From Paractinoplanes durhamensis (GTDB lineage: Bacteria > Actinomycetota > Actinomycetes > Mycobacteriales > Micromonosporaceae), in contig NZ_BOML01000059.1 in NCBI RefSeq assembly GCF_016862175.1, positions 1 through 64,000 of the forward strand: a DNA stretch of 64,000 bases, given 5' to 3'. Numbering within the stretch: the stretch's first letter is position 1; each line of letters starts with the position of its first letter. The notes beneath the pieces are model-generated. The model was not told the origin of the DNA, ran no database searches, and saw nothing but the letters and a program-made list of their open reading frames with translations. A program made the position numbers and the translations under genes. Positions 52,194 through 61,126 of this stretch are shown here, in pieces.

Positions 52194-53012
52194 ATGAAGG
52201 CTGAGCGAGGGACGGTCGCGGCGGTCAGTTGTAACGACACCTATGCGTTCATCAAGCCGGTTCGGGGCGAGATCGTGCTGATCGCCGGGGTCGGGGTCAA
52301 GGGCGATGTGCACGCCGGGCTGTACGTGAAGCACCGGGGACGGGTGCGGAACGATCCGACGCAGCCGAACTTCCGGCAGGTGCATCTGATTCAGCAGGAG
52401 CTTTTCGGCGAGGTCGGTGCGAAGGGCTATGACGTCGAGGCCGGCAACCTCGGGGAGAACGTGACGACCAGCGGCGTCGACCTGCTCGGGTTGCCGCGGG
52501 GGACGATTCTTCGCTTCGGCCCGGCGGCGGGCGAGTGCGATTCGGCGGCGGGCGCGGGCGGTCCGGCGGCGGGCGCGGGTGGTCCGGCGGCGGGTGAGGG
52601 TGGCGCGGAGGCCGCTGAGGGCGCCAGGGAGACGGTGCCGGCGGTGGGTGCGGGTAGCGGGAGTGTCGGCGCGGGCGGGGCGCTGGCGGCGGTGCTGGAG
52701 GTCGCGGCGGCCGCGGAGCTCGGGCCGGGGAACGCCGGCGCGGCGGTGGCGATCGCGGCGGCGGCCGCGCGGGATCGGGGAGACGATCCGCGGCCGGCGG
52801 TCGTGGTGGCCGGGCTGCGGAATCCGTGTGGGCAGATCAACGGGTTTCGGGACGGGCTGCTCAAAGAGGTGCTCGGGCGGGACGAGCGTGGTCAGGTCGT
52901 CCGTAAGGCCGGGGTGATGGCGGTCGTGCTGCGTGGTGGGCCGATCCGGACCGGGGACATGGTCACCGTGGAGCTGCCACCGGCGCCGCATGCGCCGCTT
53001 GAGCCCATCTGA
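52194..53012 (+). CDS. MOSC domain protein with Gly/Ala-rich insertion
   Basis: The 272-aa protein has a MOSC domain: GVGVKGDVHAGLYVKHRG with conserved Gly/His, FRQVHLIQQELF and GNLGENVTTSGVDL, ending NPCGQINGF...KAGVMAVVLRGGPIRTGD. Between residues ~118 and ~200 the domain is interrupted by a Gly/Ala/Glu-rich low-complexity stretch. MOSC proteins use a conserved Cys to handle sulfur or N-hydroxylated compounds with molybdenum cofactor; the Cys in NPCGQI is the candidate. The substrate is unknown. ATG at 52194 has no strong ribosome-binding site. Confidence 0.87.
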   Translation: MKAERGTVAAVSCNDTYAFIKPVRGEIVLIAGVGVKGDVHAGLYVKHRGRVRNDPTQPNFRQVHLIQQELFGEVGAKGYDVEAGNLGENVTTSGVDLLGLPRGTILRFGPAAGECDSAAGAGGPAAGAGGPAAGEGGAEAAEGARETVPAVGAGSGSVGAGGALAAVLEVAAAAELGPGNAGAAVAIAAAAARDRGDDPRPAVVVAGLRNPCGQINGFRDGLLKEVLGRDERGQVVRKAGVMAVVLRGGPIRTGDMVTVELPPAPHAPLEPI

Positions 53013-53151
53013 CGTCCAGCGTGCGCGGTGAGCGTGGCGGGCGTGCGGGGTTCCGAACGGGTGTGAGCGGGGCTTGCGCGCGGACGTGGGACGATAGAAC
53101 GCGCCGGCAGGCCGCCGGAGTCTCAGCCAAGCTTTCGACGAACGGACGAAC

Positions 53152-55032
53152 GTGCCTGGACCGCTCGACCCCGCTGTGAATGTGATCGGGGCTACCGACC
53201 CGAGTCGCATCCGCAACTTCTGCATCATCGCGCACATCGACCACGGCAAGTCGACCCTGGCCGACCGGATGCTGCAGATCACCGGGGTGGTCGACCCGCG
53301 GCAGATGCGCGCCCAATATCTCGACCGGATGGACATCGAGCGGGAACGCGGCATCACCATCAAGTCGCAGGCCGTTCGGATGCCGTGGACGGTTCGCGAG
53401 GGGGACAAGCGGGGCGACACCGCGGTCCTCAACATGATCGACACGCCGGGGCACGTCGACTTCACCTATGAGGTCTCCCGCAGCCTGGCCGCCTGTGAAG
53501 GTGCCGTGCTGCTGGTCGACGCCGCGCAGGGGATCGAGGCGCAGACCCTCGCCAACCTGTACCTGGCGATGGAGAACGACCTGCACATCATCCCGGTGCT
53601 CAACAAGATCGACCTGCCGGCCGCGCAGCCGGAGAAGTATGCCGAGGAGCTGGCCAAGCTGATCGGCTGCGAGCCGGCCGACGTGCTCCGGGTGTCCGGC
53701 AAGACCGGCGTGGGCGTGGGCCACCTGCTCGACGAGATCGTGCGGCAGTTCCAGGCGCCGGTCGGGGTGGCCGACGGTCCGGCCCGCGCGATGATCTTCG
53801 ACTCGGTGTACGACGTCTATCGCGGCGTGGTCACCTACGTGCGGGTCATCGACGGGCGGATCGAGGCCCGCGACCGGATCAAGATGATGTCCACCGGTGC
53901 GGTGCACGAGTTGCTCGAGATCGGCGTCGTCTCGCCCGAGATGGAGAAGGCGGGCGCGCTCGGCGTCGGCGAGGTCGGCTACCTGATCACCGGCGTGAAG
54001 GACGTTCGCCAGTCCCGGGTCGGTGACACTGTCACCGGCAACCTCCGGCCGGCCAAGGAAGCGCTCGGCGGCTACAAGGACCCGAAGCCGATGGTCTACT
54101 CGGGTCTCTACCCGATCGACGGCTCCGACTACCCGGCCCTGCGGGACGCCCTCGACAAACTCAAGCTCAACGACGCCGCCCTGGTCTACGAGCCGGAGAC
54201 GTCGCTGGCGCTGGGCTTCGGGTTCCGGGTCGGCTACCTCGGCCTTCTGCACCTGGAGATCATCGGTGAGCGGCTGGAGCGCGAGTTCAACCTCGACCTG
54301 ATCTCCACCGCGCCGAACGTGGTCTACCGCGTCTACACCGAGGACGCCGAGGAGCGGGTCGTCACCAACCCGTCCGAGTTCCCCACCGGGAAGATCGCCG
54401 AGATCCACGAACCGGTGGTGCGGGCGACCGTGCTGGTTCCCAACGAGTACGTGGGTGCGGTCATGGAGCTGTGTCAGTCGCGGCGCGGCAGCCTGCTCGG
54501 CATGGAGTACCTGTCCGCCGAGCGGGTGGAGCTGCGCTACACGCTGCCGCTCGCCGAGATCATCTTCGACTTCTTCGACCAGCTGAAGAGCAAGACCAAG
54601 GGGTACGCGTCGCTCGACTACGAGCCCTCCGGCGAGCAGGTCGCCGAACTGGTCAAGGTGGACATTCTGCTGCACGGTGAGCCGGTCGACGCGTTCAGCG
54701 CCATCGTGCACAAGGACAAGGCTTACGCGTACGGCGTGAACATCGCCGCCAAGCTGCAGAAACTCATCCCCCGGCAGCAGTTCGAGGTGCCGATCCAGGC
54801 CGCCATCGGCAGCCGGATCATCGCCCGGGAGACGATCCGCGCGATCCGCAAGGACGTCCTCGCCAAGTGCTACGGCGGTGACATCACCCGTAAGCGCAAG
54901 CTGCTCGAGAAGCAGAAAGAGGGCAAGAAGCGGATGAAGATGGTCGGCCGCGTGGAAGTGCCGCAGGAGGCCTTCATCGCCGCCCTGTCGACATCCGACT
55001 CCGGGGACACGAAGGGAGCAACTAAAAAATAG
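53152..55032 (+). CDS. lepA: Elongation factor 4 (LepA)
   Basis: The 626-aa ribosome-associated GTPase has the G1 motif AHIDHGKS at ~27, effector RERGITIKSQ, G3 DTPGHVDF and G4 NKIDL, then domains II, III and V-like and the LepA-specific C-terminal region (YGGDITRKRKLLEKQKEGKKRMK). It acts in translation initiation or back-translocation. GTG at 53152 is the family start; the ~140-bp upstream region has TTGCGC and TAGAAC (53074 and 53095) as a weak promoter. It is near rpsT, as in many actinomycetes. Confidence 0.97.
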   Translation: MPGPLDPAVNVIGATDPSRIRNFCIIAHIDHGKSTLADRMLQITGVVDPRQMRAQYLDRMDIERERGITIKSQAVRMPWTVREGDKRGDTAVLNMIDTPGHVDFTYEVSRSLAACEGAVLLVDAAQGIEAQTLANLYLAMENDLHIIPVLNKIDLPAAQPEKYAEELAKLIGCEPADVLRVSGKTGVGVGHLLDEIVRQFQAPVGVADGPARAMIFDSVYDVYRGVVTYVRVIDGRIEARDRIKMMSTGAVHELLEIGVVSPEMEKAGALGVGEVGYLITGVKDVRQSRVGDTVTGNLRPAKEALGGYKDPKPMVYSGLYPIDGSDYPALRDALDKLKLNDAALVYEPETSLALGFGFRVGYLGLLHLEIIGERLEREFNLDLISTAPNVVYRVYTEDAEERVVTNPSEFPTGKIAEIHEPVVRATVLVPNEYVGAVMELCQSRRGSLLGMEYLSAERVELRYTLPLAEIIFDFFDQLKSKTKGYASLDYEPSGEQVAELVKVDILLHGEPVDAFSAIVHKDKAYAYGVNIAAKLQKLIPRQQFEVPIQAAIGSRIIARETIRAIRKDVLAKCYGGDITRKRKLLEKQKEGKKRMKMVGRVEVPQEAFIAALSTSDSGDTKGATKK

Positions 55033-55114
55033 GTCGGTTTGGTTTCTCGGAAGGCCGGGAATCTGGTTGCTCGACGGACGCAACGGATTGCACCACCCCC
55101 CGAGAGGACCTCAA

Positions 55115-55390
55115 ATGACTGTCACCGGAATCATCACGGCGCTCATCGTCGGCCTCATCATCGGCGCCCTGGGCCGCCTGGTCGTACCGGGCAAGCAGAA
55201 CATCCCGATCTGGCTGACCATCGTCGTCGGTATCGTCGCTGCCCTGCTCGGCACGGTCATCGCCCGGGCGACCGGCGTGGCCGACACCAAGGGTGTCGAC
55301 TGGATCGAGCTGCTGTTCCAGGTCGTCCTGGCCGCTGTCGGTGTCGCCCTGGTGGCCGGCGTCGGCTCGCGTCGCCGGATCACCCGGTAA
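55115..55390 (+). CDS. GlsB/YeaQ/YmgE family small membrane protein
   Basis: The 91-aa protein has three short hydrophobic helices (ITALIVGLIIGALGRLVVPG; IWLTIVVGIVAALLGTVIA; LFQVVLAAVGVALVAGV), as in the YeaQ/GlsB family of stress-linked membrane proteins of unknown mechanism. ATG at 55115 follows GAGAGGA. It is followed by a terminator that separates it from a convergent PAS protein gene. Confidence 0.93.
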   Translation: MTVTGIITALIVGLIIGALGRLVVPGKQNIPIWLTIVVGIVAALLGTVIARATGVADTKGVDWIELLFQVVLAAVGVALVAGVGSRRRITR

Positions 55391-55441
55391 TTGAATCTGG
55401 GCAAAGACGCGGCATCACCCAGCGACGCCGCGGGATGAAGA

Positions 55442-55473
55442 GAAGCGCCGGACCTGCAAAGGCCCGGCGCTTC
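55442..55473 (+). terminator. Terminator after YeaQ-like gene
   Basis: GAAGCGCCGG (55442-55451) and CCGGCGCTTC (55464-55473) form a perfect 10-bp stem with a 12-nt loop, followed by a T-rich run (ACTTTGTTTT). Good bidirectional terminator between convergent genes. Confidence 0.85.
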
Positions 55474-55510
55474 ACTTTGTTTTGGAGGCTCAGTTATGTG
55501 CGGAAAAGCC

Positions 55511-57151
55511 TCAGTAGCGGAACTTGTGCTGGGCGCTGCGGCGATTGACCCAGGCCGGTAGCTCGTCCACATTCTCCAGGTGCGGGTGCTGCTCGACCGG
55601 GTCGTGGCCCTCGGTCACGTTGCGCATGGTCACCACGTAACCCTGGACGAGGCGGTCCTCGCGCAGGTCACGGTAGGTCGCCTCGACCAGGACCTGGCTC
55701 TGGTCGGAGCGGCGCAGCGCGCAGAACAGCTTGCCGTCGCCGCTGGAGTAGAACGCCCGGCGGACCGGCCCCTGGTCGTCGGGGTGCACCAGGTCGGTGA
55801 AGGTGGCCAGTGGGGACAGCTCGGTCGAGCCGAGCAGGGTGCGCAGGGCCGGGCTCGCGTAGCGGATCCGCTGGTCCTCGTCGATCACCAGCATCAGATC
55901 GGCGGTGTTGCTGATCACCGTGCGGAGGTACTGGTCGCTGTCGCGGCGGCCGACCGCCTCGACCAGCATGATCCGGTCGAGGGCCATGGCGGCCTGACCG
56001 GCGAGCACCTCCAGGGCGTCGCGGGTCACGGCCAGCACGTCGCGGCGGGCGGTGACGATCAGGGCGCCGCCGTTCGGGCGGGCCACCGCCATCGGTTCCA
56101 GCCACAGTGGGCAGACCATGGTGCCGTAGAGGTCGTCCTCCTTCACCAGCCAGCTGCGCGAGCGCGGGCTCGACGCGGGCGGCTCGGTCGACAGGCCGGC
56201 TTCGGCGAGTTTGCGGTCGTCGGTGGCGAACAACACATCGCGCACCGAGGCGGCCGGCATGAGCTGGGCGACCGCGGCCCGCACCCCCTCCTGGACGGCC
56301 GGCTGGTCGGCGGCGGCCACCAGGGTGCCGCTGGCGGTGCGCAGCGCGTGCTCGCGGGCCGCGGCCCGGCTGTTCTGCATGACCGAGTCGGCCAGGCGGG
56401 TGATGGTGAGCAGCAGCGTGAGGCCGCCCACCACCGCGATGACCACGCCGTCCTTGACCCCGCCGTTGAGCGCCTCGATGAGCAGCACGACCGGCGGCGT
56501 CGCCACCGAGGCGCACAGCAGCACGGCCCAGTGCCCGCGCCATTGGGCCGGGTCGGGTGGCATCGGGTCGGTGAGCCGCTTCATCGACGGGTGCAGCGCG
56601 GCCAGGCCCCAGGTCACGTAAAGAATGATGTACCCGATTTCGGTGTAGGTGCCGGGCATCATCGAGTAGAGGATGTCGCTGGCCAGCATGCCGATCGAGC
56701 CGCTCAGCAGCAGGGCCGCCGAGGCGTTGCGGCCGGCCGCCAGGACCAGCCGGACGGCGACCGCGATCAGGACCAGGTCACCGATCACGTCGGCGGCCGA
56801 GATCTTGCCGATCTGGCCCTGGTCGCCGATCAGGAAGACCCAGATCACCAGCAGCGTGGTGCACGAGGCGGCGAGCAGATCGATCAGCCGGGACCGGTCA
56901 CCGAGCAGTGAGCCGAACCGGGTGAACTGCATCAGCGCGGCCGCCACCAGCAGGAACATCGAAAGGTAGAAGGTCTCGGCCACATCGTCGGCGTTGATCG
57001 CGTAGAAGATGTCGCCGACCGCGAGACTGGCGACCGACGCGGCTATCAGGACCCACGGGCCGAGGCGGGCGGGCTTGTGCCACCGAACGCCGATGATGAT
57101 CGCCAAACAGCTTGCAGCACCTATCAGTATCCATTCGATCGCCCTCGACAC
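55511..57151 (-). CDS. Multi-pass membrane protein with GAF-like and PAS domains, no output domain
   Basis: The 546-aa protein has about eight hydrophobic helices in the N-terminal ~260 residues (IEWILIGAASCLAIIIGV, LIAVAVRLVLAAG and others), then a GAF-like domain (~265-395, LRTASGTLVAAADQPAVQEG...GQAAMALDRIMLVEA) and a PAS domain (~405-510, VISNTADLMLVIDEDQRI). It ends ~35 residues after the PAS with no GGDEF, EAL, kinase or phosphatase module, although similar sensors usually carry GGDEF-EAL. GTG at 57151 is the likely start. It may signal through a partner. Function unknown. Confidence 0.82.
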   Translation of the reverse strand: MSRAIEWILIGAASCLAIIIGVRWHKPARLGPWVLIAASVASLAVGDIFYAINADDVAETFYLSMFLLVAAALMQFTRFGSLLGDRSRLIDLLAASCTTLLVIWVFLIGDQGQIGKISAADVIGDLVLIAVAVRLVLAAGRNASAALLLSGSIGMLASDILYSMMPGTYTEIGYIILYVTWGLAALHPSMKRLTDPMPPDPAQWRGHWAVLLCASVATPPVVLLIEALNGGVKDGVVIAVVGGLTLLLTITRLADSVMQNSRAAAREHALRTASGTLVAAADQPAVQEGVRAAVAQLMPAASVRDVLFATDDRKLAEAGLSTEPPASSPRSRSWLVKEDDLYGTMVCPLWLEPMAVARPNGGALIVTARRDVLAVTRDALEVLAGQAAMALDRIMLVEAVGRRDSDQYLRTVISNTADLMLVIDEDQRIRYASPALRTLLGSTELSPLATFTDLVHPDDQGPVRRAFYSSGDGKLFCALRRSDQSQVLVEATYRDLREDRLVQGYVVTMRNVTEGHDPVEQHPHLENVDELPAWVNRRSAQHKFRY

Positions 57152-57292
57152 GTTCTACTTAGTACCAGGGCGGTAGCTGTCTGTCCATGCGTCTGTATAC
57201 GCTCAGCGATTGGGCGTCAGAAATGGTGGACATCACGCAGAGCGACCGCCGGCCGCGCCGTCATTCGTGCCGGATGGCAACAAACCCGGACG

Positions 57293-58153
57293 TCAGCTGA
57301 ACACCTGAGCGATCACCTGGCGCTCGTCGACGCCACCGTCCGCCGTCACCGGTTGCCATTTGCCGTCGGGGGCGTGCCACTCCAGATCGGCGAAACGTAC
57401 CCGTTCGAGACCGGTGGCCGAGGCGTGCGAGACCAGCCAGTGTGCGTACCGCCAGCCCGTACTCGTATCGGACACCGCGACCGTGAGTCCGGCGGTCCGG
57501 GTGACGGTCGCCGGGGTTTTCGCCAGGCCCTTGCCCCAGTCGAGCTTCAGCCCGGCGAGCAGCGCCGCCGACGCGGCGGTGCCGCGCAGCGCCGGCGAAC
57601 CGGTCACCGTGCAGGCCACCGCTCCGGTGGCTCGGCCGGTCAGGGCCCGGGCCAGCACCGCCGACTCGTCCGCCCACTTCTCGTACGCATTCGGGTAGGC
57701 CGACCGCTGCACCCGCTGCGCCGCGTCGGTGACCCGCATCTTCTCGTAGCCCTTGACCTTCTTGAGGGCCGTGTAGAACTTGTCCGCCGCGTACCTCGGG
57801 TCCTTGATCTTCTCGATCGTGCCCCAGCCCTGGCTGGGCCGCTGCTGGAACAGGCCGATCGAGTCGCGGTCGCCGTCGTCGAGATTTTCCAGCTTCGACT
57901 CCTGCAGGGCGGTGGCCAGCGCGATCACGACTGCCCTCTCGGGCATGCCGCGCCGGATGCCGACCGCGGTGATGGTCGCCGCGTTGGCCATCTGCACGAA
58001 GTCGAGCGTCACCTCACCGTCGGCCTTCACCGTGCACTCCGGGCCGAGGGTCGGCAGTTTGATCTCGCCGGGGAGGCTCCGGACCAGGCCGACCACGCTC
58101 AGTGTGCCGACCAGCGCGAGCAGCGCGAGCACCACGACCGGTGTCTTGCGCAC
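57293..58153 (-). CDS. Exported protein with lysozyme-like domain
   Basis: The 286-aa protein has one N-terminal hydrophobic helix (~4-26, VVVLALLALVGTLSVVGLV) that exports or anchors it. The ~100-residue core (AVVIALATALQESKLENLDDGDRDSIGLFQQRPSQGWG) resembles lysozyme-like transglycosylases, with Glu in QESKL as a candidate catalytic residue; a C-terminal domain of ~110 residues follows. It may bind or cut peptidoglycan (inference). I chose GTG at 58153, five bases after AGGAGG; the GTG at 58159 overlaps that site. Confidence 0.8.
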   Translation of the reverse strand: MRKTPVVVLALLALVGTLSVVGLVRSLPGEIKLPTLGPECTVKADGEVTLDFVQMANAATITAVGIRRGMPERAVVIALATALQESKLENLDDGDRDSIGLFQQRPSQGWGTIEKIKDPRYAADKFYTALKKVKGYEKMRVTDAAQRVQRSAYPNAYEKWADESAVLARALTGRATGAVACTVTGSPALRGTAASAALLAGLKLDWGKGLAKTPATVTRTAGLTVAVSDTSTGWRYAHWLVSHASATGLERVRFADLEWHAPDGKWQPVTADGGVDERQVIAQVFS

Positions 58154-58260
58154 CCGCACCTCCTAGACGCGTCCTCATGACGGGGGACAGGCAACAAGGG
58201 TAATCAACGACCGCACGACCTCATCGACACTGCGACCAGGCAGCACGGCCACCGCGATGA

Positions 58261-59046
58261 TCACGGTTGGGCGGGGGCCGCGGCCGGGACCCAGGAAGCC
58301 GGGCGTTTCTCGCGGAAAGCGGTCACGCCCTCCCGGCCTTCGGCCGATCGGAAATAGCCCCCGGAGCGTTCGGCCAGGTCGGCCAGCTCAGCTCGGATCG
58401 GAGTTTGCGGCGTACGCCGTAGCAGCTGCTTGGTCCCGGCGAGAGCGAGCGGACCGCCCTGCACCAGCGCGTCGCAGTAGGCCGCCACCGTGGCGTCCAG
58501 GCCCTCGGCCGAGACGGCCGCCGTGACCAGGCCGATCTCCGCCGCCCGCACCCCGTCGAAGACGTTGCCGGTGAGATAGAGCTCGGTGGCCGCCCGCGGG
58601 GTCAGCCGCGGGAGCACGGTGGCGCTGATCACCGCCGGGATCACCCCCAGCCGGACCTCGGTGAACGCGAAGGTCGCCTGATGCGTGCAGACCGCGATGT
58701 CGGCCGCCGCGATCAGGCCCAGACCGCCGGCCCGGGCCGGCCCGGCGACCCGCGCCACCACCGGCTTCGGGAACTCCCAGAGCGCGGCCAGCACGTCGGC
58801 CAGCTTCTCGGCCGGCACCCTGCCGGCCTCGCGGGCCTCGGCGGTCTCCTTGAGGTCGGCGCCGGAGCAGAAGACCGGGCCGGTTTGGGTGAGCACCACC
58901 ACCCGGACCGACGGGTCGGTCAGCGCGGCCGCGAGGCCGTCCAGGAGCTGGGTCATCAGCGGCGTGGAGAGGGCGTTGCGGTTGGCGGGGCTGTCCAGGG
59001 TAAGGGTGGTCACCCCGGCGGCTGTGGCGGAACGGACCAGATCCAT
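58261..59046 (-). CDS. Enoyl-CoA hydratase/isomerase family protein
   Basis: The 261-aa crotonase-fold protein has NRNALSTPLM, the oxyanion-hole motifs CSGADLKE and ARVAGPARAGGLGLIAAADIAV, and the trimerisation end EGREGVTAFREKR. It should act on a CoA thioester, probably hydrating or isomerising an enoyl-CoA; which one is unknown. The usual catalytic Glu positions appear replaced, so it may not be a classical hydratase. ATG at 59046 fits the family; it is divergent from hemW with 37 bp between. Confidence 0.88.
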   Translation of the reverse strand: MDLVRSATAAGVTTLTLDSPANRNALSTPLMTQLLDGLAAALTDPSVRVVVLTQTGPVFCSGADLKETAEAREAGRVPAEKLADVLAALWEFPKPVVARVAGPARAGGLGLIAAADIAVCTHQATFAFTEVRLGVIPAVISATVLPRLTPRAATELYLTGNVFDGVRAAEIGLVTAAVSAEGLDATVAAYCDALVQGGPLALAGTKQLLRRTPQTPIRAELADLAERSGGYFRSAEGREGVTAFREKRPASWVPAAAPAQP

Positions 59047-59071
59047 GGCGGGAACCCTATCGGGGGCCGTG

Positions 59072-59077
59072 CACACT
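59072..59077 (+). promoter_or_regulatory. -10-like element before hemW
   Basis: CACACT ends six bases before the hemW ATG and matches the leaderless spacing, although it begins with C rather than T. Confidence 0.3.
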
Positions 59078-59083
59078 TGACGG

Positions 59084-60286
59084 ATGGCCGGTGCTCTTCC
59101 CGATGGTGATCCCGTTCCGCTGGACGGGTCGCTCCCGCATGCCGCGGCGGCCGCCGCCGGGAAAAACGGATTCGCGGTCTATGTTCACGTTCCGTTCTGT
59201 GCGAGCCGATGCGGGTATTGCGACTTCAACACCTATACCGCCAGTGAACTGGGCGGAGGGGCCGGCCGGGACGAATACGCCGACACGGTCCTTCGGGAGT
59301 TGAAGCTCGCCGCGACCGTCATCGACCCGGAAAAAGTGGACACGGTGTTCGTGGGTGGCGGCACCCCGACCCTGCTGAGCGCCGACGACCTGGGCCGGAT
59401 CCTGGAGGGCATCGACAAGACCTGGGGTCTGCGCAGCGATGCCGAGATCACCACCGAGGCCAACCCGGAGTCGGTCACCCCGGACTATCTGCGGACGCTG
59501 CGGCGCAACGGCTTCACCCGGATCAGCCTGGGCATGCAGTCGGCCAGCCCGGCCGTCCTTCGAATTCTCGATCGCACGCACACCGCCGGGCGGGCCCCGC
59601 AGGCCGCTCTGGAGGCCCGGGCGGCCGGCTTCGACCACGTCAACCTGGACCTGATCTACGGCACCCCGGGCGAGACCGCCGAGGACTTCGCCGGTTCGCT
59701 GGCCGCGGTCATCGACGCGGGCGTGGACCACGTCAGCGCGTACGCCCTGATCGTCGAGGACGGCACCCGGATGGCCGCGCGGATGCGCCGGGGCGAGCTC
59801 CCGTTCCCCTCCGACGACGTGGCCGCCGACCGCTACCTGGCCGCCGAGCAGGCGCTGACCGCGGGCGGGCTGGATTGGTACGAGGTCTCCAACTGGGCCG
59901 CCGGCGACGACGCCCGCTGCCGGCACAACATGCTCTACTGGACCGGCGCCGACTGGTGGGGGCTCGGGCCGGGCGCGCACAGTCACGTCGGCGGGGTGCG
60001 CTGGTGGAACGTCAAGCACCCCACGGCGTACGCGAAGAAGCTGGCCGATGATCACTCGCCGGGCCATGCCCGCGAGATCCTGACCGACGCGGACCGCCGG
60101 GTCGAGGACATCATGCTGCGGGTCCGGCTCCGCGACGGCATCCCGCTGACGCTGGTCGATGCGGCCGGGGCCGCGCAGGCGCTCGGGGACGGTCTTCTTG
60201 AGGCAGGGGCGTACGCGGCGGGGCAGCTGGTGCTGACCCTCCGTGGGCGCCTGCTCGCCGACGCCGTCATTCGTGACGTGGTGTGA
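59084..60286 (+). CDS. hemW: Radical SAM heme chaperone HemW
   Basis: The 400-aa protein has the radical SAM cluster motif CASRCGYC at Cys39, Cys43 and Cys46, followed by the extra F-N of CDFNTYT typical of HemW/HemN-like proteins. TVFVGGGTPTLL, GMQSASPAVLRILDR and LIYGTPGET follow. HemW is now viewed as a heme-binding chaperone rather than coproporphyrinogen oxidase. ATG at 59084 is the start. hemW-hrcA-dnaJ is a conserved actinobacterial order, with a DUF4870 gene inserted on the other strand here. Confidence 0.95.
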   Translation: MAGALPDGDPVPLDGSLPHAAAAAAGKNGFAVYVHVPFCASRCGYCDFNTYTASELGGGAGRDEYADTVLRELKLAATVIDPEKVDTVFVGGGTPTLLSADDLGRILEGIDKTWGLRSDAEITTEANPESVTPDYLRTLRRNGFTRISLGMQSASPAVLRILDRTHTAGRAPQAALEARAAGFDHVNLDLIYGTPGETAEDFAGSLAAVIDAGVDHVSAYALIVEDGTRMAARMRRGELPFPSDDVAADRYLAAEQALTAGGLDWYEVSNWAAGDDARCRHNMLYWTGADWWGLGPGAHSHVGGVRWWNVKHPTAYAKKLADDHSPGHAREILTDADRRVEDIMLRVRLRDGIPLTLVDAAGAAQALGDGLLEAGAYAAGQLVLTLRGRLLADAVIRDVV

Positions 60287-60307
60287 CGGGCGCGGGATGG
60301 ATGAGTG

Positions 60308-60328
60308 CGCCGGGCCCCCGACCCGGCG
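60308..60328. terminator. Terminator after hemW
   Basis: CGCCGGG (60308-60314) and CCCGGCG (60322-60328) form a 7-bp stem with a 7-nt loop. A 17-bp tandem duplication (about 60338-60371) follows, before the convergent DUF4870 gene. Confidence 0.55.
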
Positions 60329-60374
60329 ACGCCCCTGCCTTTACCTGACGGCTGCCTTTACCTGACGGCCGGCG

Positions 60375-61016
60375 CTACTTGATGAGCGAGACGGTCATCG
60401 GGTAGTTGTAGCCCTCGTTGTTGCTGGCCTTCACGCCGGCGATGATGCCGAAGACGATGCCGACGATCATCGCGGCGATCCAGACGAAGAAGCCGATGAC
60501 GATGCACGTCGTGATCCAGCCGACCAGCGCGATGATCGACCAGAGGACCTGGAAGTTCAGCGCCTTGACCGCCTCGGCCCGGACCACCGGCGACTGCGGG
60601 CCCCGGGCGAGGAACGCGATCAGCGGTGCGATCCAGCCCGCCAGCCCGCCACCGAGGAAGGCGCCGAGCGCGCCCCCGAAGTGCGCGATCAGCACCCAGG
60701 TGCGGTCGTCCGGGCCGGTGGCCTGGGGCGCGCCGTACCCGTACTGCTGCTGCTGCGGGGGCGGGTTGTAGCCGCCGGGCGGGGGACCGTAGCCGCCACC
60801 GCTGGACGGCGGCGGGTTGTAGCCGCCGGGCGGCGGTGCGTAGCCGCCACCGCTGGTGGGCGGCGGAGCGTAGCCGCCCGGCGGGGCCGGCGGCGGGGTC
60901 GGGTCGGCCGGTGGTGGTGTCGATCCGGCAGCCGGGTCGTTAGCCGCATATGGGTTGAATGGCGCGGTCGGGTCGTTCCCGTTACCTTCACCAGGCGGAC
61001 GAGGCGGTTCAGTCAT
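60375..61016 (-). CDS. DUF4870 membrane protein with Gly-Tyr-Pro repeats
   Basis: The 213-aa protein has a ~100-residue Pro/Gly/Tyr-rich N-terminus with repeats GGYAPPP and GGYNPPP and a QQQQ stretch, then a DUF4870 domain with hydrophobic helices (WVLIAHFGGALGAFLGGG; IGFFVWIAAMIVGIVFGIIAG). Function unknown; DUF4870 proteins are common in actinobacteria. ATG at 61016 is the family-like start. It is divergent from hrcA. Confidence 0.9.
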   Translation of the reverse strand: MTEPPRPPGEGNGNDPTAPFNPYAANDPAAGSTPPPADPTPPPAPPGGYAPPPTSGGGYAPPPGGYNPPPSSGGGYGPPPGGYNPPPQQQQYGYGAPQATGPDDRTWVLIAHFGGALGAFLGGGLAGWIAPLIAFLARGPQSPVVRAEAVKALNFQVLWSIIALVGWITTCIVIGFFVWIAAMIVGIVFGIIAGVKASNNEGYNYPMTVSLIK

Positions 61017-61126
61017 GGCTGCCACCGTAGGACCGCAGCTCAATCGGGTCGAGAGCGACATGCACGCGGAGTCGATGAATAGACAGCTCCACTCGATCAT
61101 CGCGCTGTCGCCTGCGGCGAAGTAGA

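Noticed and set aside
53013..53151. Possible T-box or riboswitch before lepA
   Set aside because: No T-box motif, no aptamer-like conserved core; only a weak promoter match.
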